Positions 50,580-59,098 of a DNA stretch of 64,000 nt are shown here, in pieces (the first letter of the stretch is position 1; the number at the start of each line of letters is the position of its first letter). The notes under the pieces are model-generated. The model was not told the DNA's origin, made no database searches, and saw only the letters and a program-made list of their open reading frames with translations. This stretch comes from JAJDAT01 sp964344185 (GTDB lineage Bacteria; Nitrospinota; Nitrospinia; Nitrospinales; JAJDAT01), in contig CAYFMN010000026.1 of NCBI GenBank assembly GCA_964344185.1, forward strand, positions 1 to 64,000, read 5' to 3'. The translations under genes were made by a program, and so were the position numbers.

Positions 50580-51536
50580 ATGGAAAATAAAATAAAAATT
50601 GGCGTGAGTAGTTGCCTGATCGGCGAAAAGGTTCGCTGGAATGGCGATCATAAGCAAAATAGGTATGTCAAAGAAACTCTGTGCAAGTATTTTGAGTATG
50701 TGCCCGTTTGTCCAGAAGTTGAGGTCGGAATGGGGATTCCAAGGAAGACCGTCGCATTATATGGCAAGCCCGAAAAACCCAAAATGATAAGCAAAAAAAA
50801 TAAGACTGATTGGACTGGAAGAATGAATAGATACGCCAAAGGTCGCATTAAGGAATTGGCCGAAGAAGATCTTTGCGGATATATTTTTAAAAGTAAATCT
50901 CCCTCTTGCGGGTTGGCCCGAATTCCGGTTTATGACGAATCCGACAGCAGTAAGGCGAGGCATCGGTCCGGTTTGTTTGCCGCCGCTTTTATCAAGGCAA
51001 ATCCATTGGTTCCCACCGAAGACGAAGGGAGACTAACCGATCCTCGTTTTCGAGAAAACTTTATCGTGCGTGTGTTCAGTTTTGCCAGGTTGAAATCGGA
51101 CTTGTTGAATAAAAAAGCAAGGTCGGGAGATATAGTTAAGTTTCATACACGACATAAATTTCTTTTGCTGGCCCATAGCAGGAAGCATTATCAGGAGCTG
51201 GGAAAAATTGTGGCGGAAGTAAAAGGCAATCCCTGGAATAGAGTGTTGTCTTCTTATATTTGTTGCTTTATGGAAGCTTTGACCTTAAAAACCACTTCCA
51301 AAAAAAACACCGACGTGTTGCTTCACATGATGGGATTTCTTAAGAAGCTACTGACAAAAGAAGAAAAGCAGGACATCTTGTCCGCGATTGAAGATTATCG
51401 TAACGAGTTAATTCCTCTCATCGTTCCCGTAACTTTGGTGCGCCATCAGGTAAAAAAACATAATATTGAATATTTACTTGATCAGGTTTATCTAAATCCC
51501 CACCCAAAAGAATTGATGCTCAGAAATCACGTTTAA
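50580..51536 (+). CDS. DUF523-DUF1722 fusion protein
   Basis: A 318-residue protein. The N-terminal DUF523 domain (about 5-155) has Cys motifs 'VSSCLIGEKVRWNGDHK', 'VPVCPEVEVGMGIPR' and 'SKSPSCGLARIPVY'. The C-terminal DUF1722 (YbgA-like) domain (about 195-310) has 'HKFLLLAHSRKHYQELGKIVA' and 'YNIEYLLDQVYLNPHPKELMLRN'-type residues. Some stand-alone DUF523 proteins are Fe-S 2-thiouracil desulfurases, and the three cysteines here would fit such a cluster. The role of the fusion is not known. Confidence 0.88.
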   Translation: MENKIKIGVSSCLIGEKVRWNGDHKQNRYVKETLCKYFEYVPVCPEVEVGMGIPRKTVALYGKPEKPKMISKKNKTDWTGRMNRYAKGRIKELAEEDLCGYIFKSKSPSCGLARIPVYDESDSSKARHRSGLFAAAFIKANPLVPTEDEGRLTDPRFRENFIVRVFSFARLKSDLLNKKARSGDIVKFHTRHKFLLLAHSRKHYQELGKIVAEVKGNPWNRVLSSYICCFMEALTLKTTSKKNTDVLLHMMGFLKKLLTKEEKQDILSAIEDYRNELIPLIVPVTLVRHQVKKHNIEYLLDQVYLNPHPKELMLRNHV

Positions 51537-51823
51537 AACTATGGGCGCATAGCTAAGTTTATTTTGAAAAAAACTTGAAGCTGAATAGTTCAATTTTTAT
51601 AGAATCTCTATAAAAAAATCTAATTCCATCCATTTTCTCTACCTTAAGTTTTTCAGACAAATATCGGGAAAATGTCTATATATTTCTCCATATTTTTTAA
51701 TTTTGTCTAAATTTTTCTTAAAAATTATTTGACAAAACTGGTAGAAATGTCCAAATTATATATAGGTGATTTTCACAGTGATTTAGATGTTCCCATTGAA
51801 ATTGTGATTGGAGGAACAAAAAG

Positions 51824-52042
51824 ATGATTATGTTGGCGAAAAGAATAAAACCTGACAGAAGAATAAATTGCCGTCGTCAATACGACCGCAGAACATCTAG
51901 GTCTCAATATAAATGGAGAGAACGCAGGCATACAGCGCGCAGGTCCATGGTAAATCGAAGACAGATGGAACGCAGACACACCTGGTTTGCAGAAAGAGCT
52001 GGGGTGGCTGAAAATGAAATTGATATTTGGGAGTTTAGTTAA
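51824..52042 (+). CDS. Small arginine-rich protein
   Basis: A 72-residue strongly basic protein with GGAGG 8-9 bases before the ATG. Its body is a string of R-R units spaced 5-8 residues ('DRRINCRRQYDRR', 'RERRHTARRSMVNRRQMERR') and the tail is acidic ('GVAENEIDIWEF'). This pattern suggests nucleic-acid or membrane-phosphate binding, but no family is assigned. The 287-base upstream region is AT-rich with TTGACA (51730-51735) and several TGTCTA/TAGACA-like words. It stands alone, before the TIGR01777 gene. Confidence 0.6.
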   Translation: MIMLAKRIKPDRRINCRRQYDRRTSRSQYKWRERRHTARRSMVNRRQMERRHTWFAERAGVAENEIDIWEFS

Positions 52043-52112
52043 GAAATTTTATCAAACTTTTAAGTTTTAGATTTTTTAAACTCAAACCAAAATTTCAGAA
52101 AGAGGGCGGGGC

Positions 52113-53474
52113 ATGAAAGTATTAATTACCGGCGCTACGGGATTTGTTGGAAAAGCTTTATTAAAAAGGCTAGATCAAAAAGGGTATGACATTGCGGTAC
52201 TAACGCGAAACCCGGAAGCCGCGAGCTTTCATCTCCCGGTCCATTGCGAAGTTTATTCTTGGAATCCGGATTCCGATTCTATGCCAACTTCGGCTTTCAA
52301 TAATGTAAATGCCGTTATTAATTTAGCCGGCGAAAATATTGCGGATGGTTGGTGGACCGATAAGCGAAAACAAAAAATATTAGAGTCCCGAACAAGTTCG
52401 GTTAAATTATTAAATCAGTCAATGAAGGCGTTGAATCAAAAACCAGATGTTTTTGTTTCCGCTTCGGCGATCGGTTTTTATGGAGACAGTGGATCGAATT
52501 TGGTTGATGAAAATTCCAATGTGGGAAGCGGTTTTTTATCTGAAGTGTGCCAGGCATGGGAAAATGAAATTTTCAAAATTAAAGATTTAGGCGTTCGGAC
52601 AGTCGCGTATCGTATCGGTATGGTTTTGGGGCATGATGGGGGCGCGCTTAAGAGGATGCTTCCGCCCTTTAAATTAGGATTTGGAGGACGATTAGGGCAT
52701 GGACGTCAATGGATGAGCTGGGTACACATTGACGATTTAGTTGAAATGATCGTTTACGCCATTGAGAATCCCTCCGTCGAGGGACCGGTAAACGCCGTCA
52801 GTCCCAATCCGGTAAACAATAGCGATTTTACAAAAATTTTAGGAAGAGTATTGCAAAGGCCGGTTTTGATCCCTGTTCCGCGCTTTGCTTTAGAGCTTGG
52901 TCTAGGCGATTTATCTCATTTGCTTTTAGACAGCCAAAGAGTGGATTCCAATAAGATTTTAAAATATGGTTTTAAATTTAAATATCCGATATTGGACGAC
53001 GCGTTAAGGGAGATATGTTCTCACCCATATCATGAATTGCAAATGGAACAATGGATTCCTCACGAAAAAGAAAAGGCGTTTGCATTTTTTAAGGAGGCTA
53101 AGAACCTGGAAAAAATCACTCCAGAGTTTCTTGGGTTTAAAATATTGAGGCAATCGACTGAAAAAATAGAAGAGGGAACTACTTTTGATTATCGACTTCG
53201 ATTGGGGTTGATTCCAATGTGGTGGAGATCAAAAATAACGGATTGGGAGCCGGGTTCCAGGTTTTCCGATATTCAAGTTCGAGGGCCTTACAGTTATTGG
53301 TATCATACTCACGAGTTCCAGGAAAAAGACGGCGGAACTTTAATGAGAGACATAGTGAAATACAAACTCCCTTTTGGGGTTCCTGGAGACGTGATTGCCG
53401 AACCTTTTGTGAGGAAGGATATTGAAAAAATATTTAATCATCGCAGAAAGGTTATCGACTCTATGTTCAACTAG
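52113..53474 (+). CDS. TIGR01777-family SDR protein with C-terminal SRPBCC domain
   Basis: A 453-residue fusion. The N-terminal epimerase-like domain (about 1-300) has nucleotide motif 'VLITGATGFVGKALLKRL', 'VINLAGENIADGWWTDKRKQKILESR', 'SASAIGFYGDSG' and 'HIDDLVEMIVYAI'. The C-terminal half (about 305-453, 'EQWIPHEKEKAFAFFKEAKNLEKITPEFLGF') is a SRPBCC ligand-binding domain, a combination found in many bacteria. The enzyme reaction is not established. The gene has GAGGGCGGGGC upstream of ATG and is followed by a hairpin terminator. Confidence 0.9.
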   Translation: MKVLITGATGFVGKALLKRLDQKGYDIAVLTRNPEAASFHLPVHCEVYSWNPDSDSMPTSAFNNVNAVINLAGENIADGWWTDKRKQKILESRTSSVKLLNQSMKALNQKPDVFVSASAIGFYGDSGSNLVDENSNVGSGFLSEVCQAWENEIFKIKDLGVRTVAYRIGMVLGHDGGALKRMLPPFKLGFGGRLGHGRQWMSWVHIDDLVEMIVYAIENPSVEGPVNAVSPNPVNNSDFTKILGRVLQRPVLIPVPRFALELGLGDLSHLLLDSQRVDSNKILKYGFKFKYPILDDALREICSHPYHELQMEQWIPHEKEKAFAFFKEAKNLEKITPEFLGFKILRQSTEKIEEGTTFDYRLRLGLIPMWWRSKITDWEPGSRFSDIQVRGPYSYWYHTHEFQEKDGGTLMRDIVKYKLPFGVPGDVIAEPFVRKDIEKIFNHRRKVIDSMFN

Positions 53475-53514
53475 AGAAATGCCCTGATCCCGGATCTTTA
53501 AAAGCGAACAAAGA

Positions 53515-53558
53515 AATCGCCAGCTTGCTAATGGATGACGCAAGTTTGGCGATTTTCA
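53515..53558 (+). terminator. Terminator after the TIGR01777 gene
   Basis: AAATCGCCAGCTTGC pairs with GCAAGTTTGGCGATTTT with a one-base bulge and ends in a T-rich run. Confidence 0.7.
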
Positions 53559-53640
53559 TCTAATTTCTACCAGCCATAACGCTGCTATCCACATCCAAGA
53601 CAGTTCCAGTGACTCAACTGGTTTCATCCGATAGCAGCAT

Positions 53641-53687
53641 GGTGATAGCAAACCAGTAAAAAAGCAAAATATTAGAGATCCACTTAA
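53641..53687 (-). repeat. Half copy of the TTAA-bounded repeat (copy D)
   Basis: GATAGCAAACCAGTAAAAAA through ATTAGAGATCCACTTAA matches one end of the element (reverse orientation). The other half is replaced by unrelated sequence, so this copy is truncated. Confidence 0.6.
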
Positions 53688-53762
53688 ATTATGGGGAAGC
53701 GTTTTTTTACCAGTGGATATAAAATAGTTAGATCGTTAACAATGAATCCAACAGGTAATTGA

Positions 53763-54761
53763 ATGAAATATTTTACTCGAATAATAATTATCGCTGGTAT
53801 TTTTCTGTTTTCTTTTAATGACCTTGAGTTTGTTCAGGCGGAGCCGGTTAAGATTACAGAATGGAAAGTTCCCTGGGAGAATACGCGTCCGCGAGATCCC
53901 TTTGTCGATCAAAAAGGACGCGTGTGGTTTTGCGGACAGGGAGGCGCCTACCTGGCTTACCTTGATCCCGTTTCGGGAAAATTCAAAAAATACGATTTAG
54001 GTTCTGGCGCAGGGCCGCATAACCTTATTGTGGATAAAGATGGTTTCGTCTGGTTTGCCGGTAACCTGAACGCTTATATAGGTAAGCTGGACCCGGATTC
54101 GGGAAAAATCGTTAAATACCGAATGCCCAATGAAGAAGCCGGAGATCCCCATACGCTGGTATTTGACAAAGTCGGTCACATTTGGTTTACGGTGCAACAT
54201 GGTAATTTTGTGGGGCGATTAAAAATGAAGACGGGAAAGATTGACCTTGTGAAAGTTCCAACGCCTCACGCTCGACCTTATGGAATACGCATAGACTCCA
54301 GCGATCGCCCCTGGGTTGTTTTATTCGGAAGCAATAAATTAGCGACCGTAAATCCAAAAAATATGGAATTAAGGGAATATGAATTGCCCAGCAAAAACTC
54401 GAGGCCGCGACGCTTGGCGATTGCATCCGACGGTAAAATTTGGTTTGTCGATTATAGAGAAGGCTTTGTAGGAAGTTTTGATCCGAAGGTAAAAGAATTC
54501 AAACGCTGGTTGCTGCCGGGAGGAAAGGATGCAGCTCCTTACGCTATGGCGATAGATGATAAAGATAATTTGTGGTTTGTTGAAACGGGCCTTATGCCAA
54601 ACCGGTTAGTGGGGTTTAATACATCGACAAAGGTGTTTTACAGTATAACGGAAATTCCAAGCGGCGCTGGGTCGGTACGCCATATGGTATTTCATAAACC
54701 ATCCGGAATGCTCTGGTTTGGGGAAGATTCTAATTACATTGCACGCGCTCAAATTAAATAA
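53763..54761 (+). CDS. Secreted Vgb-like beta-propeller protein
   Basis: A 332-residue protein with a signal peptide (about 1-26, 'IIIIAGIFLFSFNDLEFVQA'). Repeating blades of the virginiamycin B lyase family follow: 'RDPFVDQKGRVWFCGQGGAYLAYLDPVSGKFKKYDLG', 'PHNLIVDKDGFVWFAGN', 'PHTLVFDKVGHIWFTVQHG', 'RRLAIASDGKIWFVDYREG' and 'PYAMAIDDKDNLWFVETG'. Most environmental members are not proven antibiotic lyases, so I call the fold only. It is periplasmic or secreted. Confidence 0.88.
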   Translation: MKYFTRIIIIAGIFLFSFNDLEFVQAEPVKITEWKVPWENTRPRDPFVDQKGRVWFCGQGGAYLAYLDPVSGKFKKYDLGSGAGPHNLIVDKDGFVWFAGNLNAYIGKLDPDSGKIVKYRMPNEEAGDPHTLVFDKVGHIWFTVQHGNFVGRLKMKTGKIDLVKVPTPHARPYGIRIDSSDRPWVVLFGSNKLATVNPKNMELREYELPSKNSRPRRLAIASDGKIWFVDYREGFVGSFDPKVKEFKRWLLPGGKDAAPYAMAIDDKDNLWFVETGLMPNRLVGFNTSTKVFYSITEIPSGAGSVRHMVFHKPSGMLWFGEDSNYIARAQIK

Positions 54762-54800
54762 TAGAAATTAGGTCTTCTATTGAATTGTTTTTCAATCTAA

Positions 54801-55805
54801 CTAGGTTAAAAACTCTTGGTCTTTTTTGGAGAGGACTAAATCCAGTTGTCCACAGGTTGGATTGATTGTTCCCCTGATTCTTTTTGGAGGTTGAACCATG
54901 GACGGCCAAAAATATCGCCAGGGTAAATAAGAATTTGGAATTTGGTAAGCCTTATACCCCTGTTTAAAAAATGGTTGTAAAACTTCTTCAATGGGTGGTT
55001 TTGGCTTGGCCCACCAAAGCGGAGTTAATTCGATTAAAATTTCGAGTTCTGGAGACCCGTTTTGTATTATCTCTGTCATACCGTTTATGACTTCGCGTTC
55101 GGTTCCTTCCACATCGATTTTAATCATTTGCAGATTTTGAATATTTTTTGAATTGAATAAGTAATCTAACGTAACGGCGTTGACTTCGGCTTCATGTCTA
55201 TAGCTTCGATAAGGAAATTTGTTTTTGAGCGAGGCGTTGGTTGTTGTCGAGCCTAAATTGCAGTCGGGACCAAGGTAGACAGAGGCTTTGCCGGGCGCTC
55301 CTGTTATGGCGAAATTGTGCGCTTCTATGTTGGAAGCGGAATTGTTTAGGCGAATATTTTCTTGTAAGGCTTCGAAAATTTTAGGCGAGGCTTCAACGGC
55401 TATCACGTTTCCGTTTTCTCCCGCTAATTGGGAAGCCAGGAGGGAGTAGTAGCCGATGTTTGCTCCGATATCAATAAATGTTTTTCCGGGTTTAAAGTTT
55501 TTGCGTATGTAAGCTGAACAGTCTGGTTCCCAGGTTTCGAACAGATACAAATAACAGGCGATTGTATCCATAGCCAGGAAATTTAGTTTGAAGGCGTTTC
55601 CGGTTTGGATATTAATTGGAAACGGATTGATTCGACTGCGAAATAAATTGAAATAGATAACGGCGAGAAAAACAAATGGCAGCGAACAGAGAGAAATTAA
55701 GGCTTTACGAAAAGGGTCAACGGTGGGCGATGTAGTTGATTGTAAAAAAAGGCAGATCTTTTTAAAAAATATTAAAACCTTATTAGGCGAGTTAAGACTC
55801 ATCAA
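54801..55805 (-). CDS. FkbM-family methyltransferase with N-terminal membrane segment
   Basis: A 334-residue protein. One hydrophobic segment lies at about 32-55 ('ALISLCSLPFVFLAVIYFNLF'). The FkbM SAM-dependent domain has 'FKPGKTFIDIGANIGYYSLLASQL', 'VIAVEASPKIFEALQENIRLN' and 'LQMIKIDVEGTEREVINGM'. Members methylate sugars or small molecules. The membrane anchor suggests work on an envelope glycan or lipid-linked substrate. No glycosyltransferase gene is adjacent, so the substrate is open. Confidence 0.88.
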   Translation of the reverse strand: MMSLNSPNKVLIFFKKICLFLQSTTSPTVDPFRKALISLCSLPFVFLAVIYFNLFRSRINPFPINIQTGNAFKLNFLAMDTIACYLYLFETWEPDCSAYIRKNFKPGKTFIDIGANIGYYSLLASQLAGENGNVIAVEASPKIFEALQENIRLNNSASNIEAHNFAITGAPGKASVYLGPDCNLGSTTTNASLKNKFPYRSYRHEAEVNAVTLDYLFNSKNIQNLQMIKIDVEGTEREVINGMTEIIQNGSPELEILIELTPLWWAKPKPPIEEVLQPFFKQGYKAYQIPNSYLPWRYFWPSMVQPPKRIRGTINPTCGQLDLVLSKKDQEFLT

Positions 55806-55868
55806 TAGAATTAATAGATGGCGTTTTAGAATTTAAGTTTTGGCTTGCGGGTTTCCAAAAATTTTTTT

Positions 55869-56708
55869 CTATAAATAAGAGCTAACGGCATCGTTATATA
55901 ATTCACGGATTTTTTCTTCGATAGGTTCCCAGAAATTTTCTTCAAGCTCTAGTTTATCCAAAACTTTTTTGTACATCACCGGGACATGAGGTTCTCCGCT
56001 ATCGCCCAGTTCTAAAATATGAGCGACCGAATCCGCTAAATGAACCACGCCGCCTTCGAACGAAAATTCTTTTCCACGAAACGGCTCGTGGTGATTCGCC
56101 GACGCCGCAATGATGCTTTCTGGGAGTTTCCATGCGCCAAGTAGTCGGCTTCCTACATCCGTATGGTCAAAACCAATCAACTTGTTTTCTTCTTGATATA
56201 GGGAGCTATTATTCTCTCTGCATTTAGCTATTACTTTTTGCGAAGGTTCTGGAAGTAAATTGAAAACTACCAGACTGCCTATATCGTGGAGCATTCCGGC
56301 TAAATAAAACTTTTCCGGTTTGGGGTCTTGAAGGAGTATTGCAATTTCACGGGCTATAACTCCAGTCGCGATATTATGTTTCCAAAAGGATTTTATGCTT
56401 ACGCATTCTTCAGACAAGTCATTGAAAGTATTAACCACTACAGAAGAAATAACCAAGTCGTGCAGATCGACTACGCCCACTATGCTAAGGGCGTGGGGAA
56501 TTGTATCTACTTTTGATTCCAGGCCGAAAAAAGGACTGTTAACAATTTTGAGGAGTCGCGCGGCTAGCGCGGGGTCGCCGCTAATTATTTCCCCTATTTC
56601 ATTAAAGCCCATATCCTCGTCGAGCAAAGCATCTTGAAGTTTGTAAACCACTGCGGGCATAGAGGAAACGTAATGCTCGGCCACTTCGTCTATCGATTGT
56701 ATGTCCAT
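55869..56708 (-). CDS. HDOD-domain signalling protein
   Basis: A 279-residue protein with a single HDOD domain: 'MPAVVYKLQDALLDEDMGFNEIGEIISGDPALAARLLKIVNSPFFGL', 'TIPHALSIVGVVDLHDLVI', 'FYLAGMLHDIGSLVVFNLLP' and 'ANHHEPF'. Unusually for HDOD, much of the HD-type His/Asp pattern ('HDIG', 'HH') remains. No second signalling domain is attached. It probably works as a protein-binding hub in a two-component or second-messenger pathway. Confidence 0.9.
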   Translation of the reverse strand: MDIQSIDEVAEHYVSSMPAVVYKLQDALLDEDMGFNEIGEIISGDPALAARLLKIVNSPFFGLESKVDTIPHALSIVGVVDLHDLVISSVVVNTFNDLSEECVSIKSFWKHNIATGVIAREIAILLQDPKPEKFYLAGMLHDIGSLVVFNLLPEPSQKVIAKCRENNSSLYQEENKLIGFDHTDVGSRLLGAWKLPESIIAASANHHEPFRGKEFSFEGGVVHLADSVAHILELGDSGEPHVPVMYKKVLDKLELEENFWEPIEEKIRELYNDAVSSYL

Positions 56709-56782
56709 AAAATTTCTCTCAGGTTGTATTCATGAAGAGATTTTATATTCTATCCTAATATATTTTTCTTAGATTAGAAAAT

Positions 56783-56882
56783 TTTAGGAGACCTCTAATA
56801 ATTGGTATTTTACTGGTTTGCTATCCCCTGAGTTTAAAGGCGAGGCTCCAGGCAAATCTGAATTTTTGGAGGTTCCCTTTAG
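56783..56882 (+). repeat. TTAA-type foldback repeat, copy E (about 100 bp)
   Basis: GGAGACCTCTAATAATTGGT at the left and TTTTTGGAGGTTCCCTTTAG at the right match copies A-C. The middle is shorter and the TTAA borders have drifted to TTTA. It lies upstream of the HDOD gene and of arsC. Confidence 0.75.
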
Positions 56883-57063
56883 TTAGTTTTTTTGTTTGAA
56901 TCCATCATGGTAAAGAATATGCTTTTTTATATCTTTTTTATTCGCGCCAGCTATATTAAATATTATGGAATAAAAATTACTTAATGTCTCTGTGTTCTTG
57001 CTTATCGCCGACAACTTAAATAGAATACTTCCTTTTTATAACCATTTTTTTAAAATAAAAATT

Positions 57064-57411
57064 ATGTCCGTAACTATTTATCACAATCCGCGTTGTTCCA
57101 AATCGCGCAAAACTTTGGAACTGCTACAAGAAAATAACGTTAGTCCAACTGTTGTAGAATATCTTAAAACTCCGCCGACCGCAGAAAAGCTGAAAGAGAT
57201 TCTTGCCCAATTAGCTTTACCTCCTCGTGATTTAATGCGTAAGAAAGAAGATGAATATTCCGAAAATGGACTCGACGAGTCTTCCTTATCCGATGACCAA
57301 TTGATAGACTACATGGTTAAATACCCAATTTTAATTGAAAGGCCTATCGTAATTGCCAACGGTAAGGCCGCAATAGGTCGCCCTCCTGAGAACGTATTGG
57401 AAATTATTTGA
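57064..57411 (+). CDS. arsC: ArsC-type arsenate reductase
   Basis: A 115-residue glutaredoxin-linked ArsC. It starts 'MSVTIYHNPRCSKSRKTLELLQ', with the catalytic Cys11 in C-S-K-S-R, followed by 'VVEYLKTPPTAEKLKEILAQL' and 'RPIVIANGKAAIGRPPENVLEII'. The start at 57064 is set by the conserved N-terminus; a frame running 24 codons further up is AT-rich leader. Spx/YfgD-type relatives share the fold, but the arginine-rich active site supports ArsC. There is no other ars gene nearby. Confidence 0.9.
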   Translation: MSVTIYHNPRCSKSRKTLELLQENNVSPTVVEYLKTPPTAEKLKEILAQLALPPRDLMRKKEDEYSENGLDESSLSDDQLIDYMVKYPILIERPIVIANGKAAIGRPPENVLEII

Positions 57412-57506
57412 TCGGCAGTCATTACCGAATAAGCGTTCTTTGGATTTTTGCAGATTTGACTATGAGGTATAATAATTAGACACAAGATTATTAAAAGGAT
57501 GAGGTT

Positions 57507-58130
57507 ATGAACAGAACAAAACATCTTTTAGGAATGTTGACTCTACTGCTATGGAGTTTACCTAGTTTGGTTTTTGCGGGGTACCAGGAGGGAATCGATG
57601 CTTTTGACCGAATGGATTACCAAACCGCTCTAAAAGAATTTAAAGCCTTGGCAGACCAAAATGATGCTCGCGGTCAATATGGCATGGGCGTGATGTACGA
57701 TATAGGAGAGGGCGTTTCCCAAAACTCTAAAGAAGCGGCCAAATGGTACCGATTGGCGGCGGAACAGGGCAGTGCGGACGCTCAAAACAATCTTGGCGCT
57801 ATGTATGAAGCTGGAGAAGGACTTCCTCAAGATTATGACGAGGCCGTTAAATGGTATCGACGCGCCGCAGAAGGCGGGAACTTTGACGCTCCGAATAACC
57901 TTGGCGCTTTGTATTTAACGGGAATTGGGGTTACTCGCGATTATGTACAAGCTCATATGTGGTTCGATTTGGCGATGCGGAGAATGGATAAGGCCGCCGA
58001 AAAGAATATGAGATTTGTTATGAATAGAATGAGCCGTGAAGAGGTTATGGAAGCGAAGATACTGGCGGAAGAATGGATGAAGATTTATGAAGATAGAGTC
58101 TTTAAAAAGAATTGGAAAAGATTACGGTAG
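57507..58130 (+). CDS. Secreted Sel1-repeat protein
   Basis: A 207-residue protein with a signal peptide (about 1-24, 'LGMLTLLLWSLPSLVFAG'). Three Sel1-like repeats follow, each with the form 'A..YGMGVMYDIGEGVSQNSKEAAKWYRLAAEQG', at about 50-85, 86-121 and 122-157. A C-terminal helical tail of about 45 residues follows. These repeats mediate protein contacts in the periplasm. ATG has AAGGATGAGG upstream. A 28-codon ORF follows 15 bases later. Confidence 0.9.
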   Translation: MNRTKHLLGMLTLLLWSLPSLVFAGYQEGIDAFDRMDYQTALKEFKALADQNDARGQYGMGVMYDIGEGVSQNSKEAAKWYRLAAEQGSADAQNNLGAMYEAGEGLPQDYDEAVKWYRRAAEGGNFDAPNNLGALYLTGIGVTRDYVQAHMWFDLAMRRMDKAAEKNMRFVMNRMSREEVMEAKILAEEWMKIYEDRVFKKNWKRLR

Positions 58131-58145
58131 AGCCTTGAGGAAATA

Positions 58146-58232
58146 ATGGATACAGGAGCCTGGGTCAGAATAATTTTAGGCGCGTGTGTGGCTGTGTTGA
58201 CGCTATACGCGATGTGGGATAAAACGATTTAG
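58146..58232 (+). CDS. 28-residue single-helix membrane peptide
   Basis: ATG with GAGG 5 bases upstream, 15 bases after the Sel1 gene stop. The product is 'MDTGAWVRIILGACVAVLTL' plus YAMWDKTI, one transmembrane helix with short polar ends. It is positioned as the second gene of an operon with the Sel1-repeat protein. Not assignable to a family by eye. Confidence 0.5.
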   Translation: MDTGAWVRIILGACVAVLTLYAMWDKTI

Positions 58233-58362
58233 TTGGTTATTATCTTACTTTTAATTTTACCGCCTGGAAATTAGCTAAAAATAACTTCTCGTTTTTGGAT
58301 ATATTTGATTTGTGTTAGCCTTATTTTTCTAAAATGTCCATTTTCAAGAACCATTTGTCTTA

Positions 58363-58560
58363 AAAATAGACAAACCATTCCAATTTTAAGAAACCTGACT
58401 TGTCAAACCCCTCCCATGAAAGTTTTATTCTCCCCTCTAGTTAAATCTATAAGTATTTACTAATCAATATATTACGCTTCTCTTGTTAATAAAAGGAAGC
58501 GGTTCTCTGTGATTGAATCGTCTAAAAGTCGCTCCGAAAATGATTTGGCACAAACTTTGC
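58363..58560 (+). promoter_or_regulatory. Sigma-54 promoter with upstream inverted repeat
   Basis: TGGCAC (58546-58551), five bases, TTGC (58557-58560), an exact -24/-12 match. About 180 bases upstream TTTGTCT is paired with AGACAAA across 7 bases (around 58355-58375), a candidate activator site. The response-regulator gene starts about 55 bases downstream. Confidence 0.75.
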
Positions 58561-58615
58561 TCAACTAGAAGTAAGTAAAACAATATTTGATCGAGAGAGC
58601 CTTATGGAGGTTACT

Positions 58616-59056
58616 ATGTTTCAAGAACCACCAGTTTCCATATTGTTAGTAGAAGATGATGAAGTAGATCAAATGATTGTCAAACGCTCTTTTAGAGATA
58701 ATAAGGTGCCTAATCCATTATTCTGCGCAAATAATGGCGAAGAGGCTCTGGCAATGTTAAAAGGAGACGGGATAGAAAAGCCTTCTCCATTTCCAAAAAT
58801 AATGCTTTGCGATCTTAATATGCCAAAAATTGGCGGTTTTGAATTAATCAACAAACTCCGGGAAGATCCAGAATTAAATAAAATGACAGTTTTTATATTA
58901 ACGACTTCGAACTCTGAAGAAGAGATCGCCGAAGCTGCGAAGCAAAACGTAGCGGGTTATATAGTAAAGCCGATTGCATTCGATTCGTTTCGCGAGGCTA
59001 TAAAGACATTAAACACCTTTTGGACTTTATGCGAATTCCCAAAATCAAGTTGCTGA
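58616..59056 (+). CDS. Rcp1-like single-domain response regulator
   Basis: A 146-residue receiver protein: 'SILLVEDDEVDQMIVKRSFRD' (acidic pair), 'IMLCDLNMPKIGGFELI' (phosphoacceptor Asp), 'FILTTSNSEEEI' and 'GYIVKPIAFDSF' (Lys). The pattern V-D-Q-M-I and D-L-N-M-P-x-x-x-G resembles the Rcp1 group that partners phytochrome-like or PAS kinases. I use ATG 58616 because GGAGG lies 5 bases before it; an ATG four codons upstream precedes that site. It is controlled by the sigma-54 promoter upstream. Confidence 0.9.
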   Translation: MFQEPPVSILLVEDDEVDQMIVKRSFRDNKVPNPLFCANNGEEALAMLKGDGIEKPSPFPKIMLCDLNMPKIGGFELINKLREDPELNKMTVFILTTSNSEEEIAEAAKQNVAGYIVKPIAFDSFREAIKTLNTFWTLCEFPKSSC

Positions 59057-59098
59057 TGATTTTTTGAAATCGTCTAACCTGTCATCTCAATTTTTATA

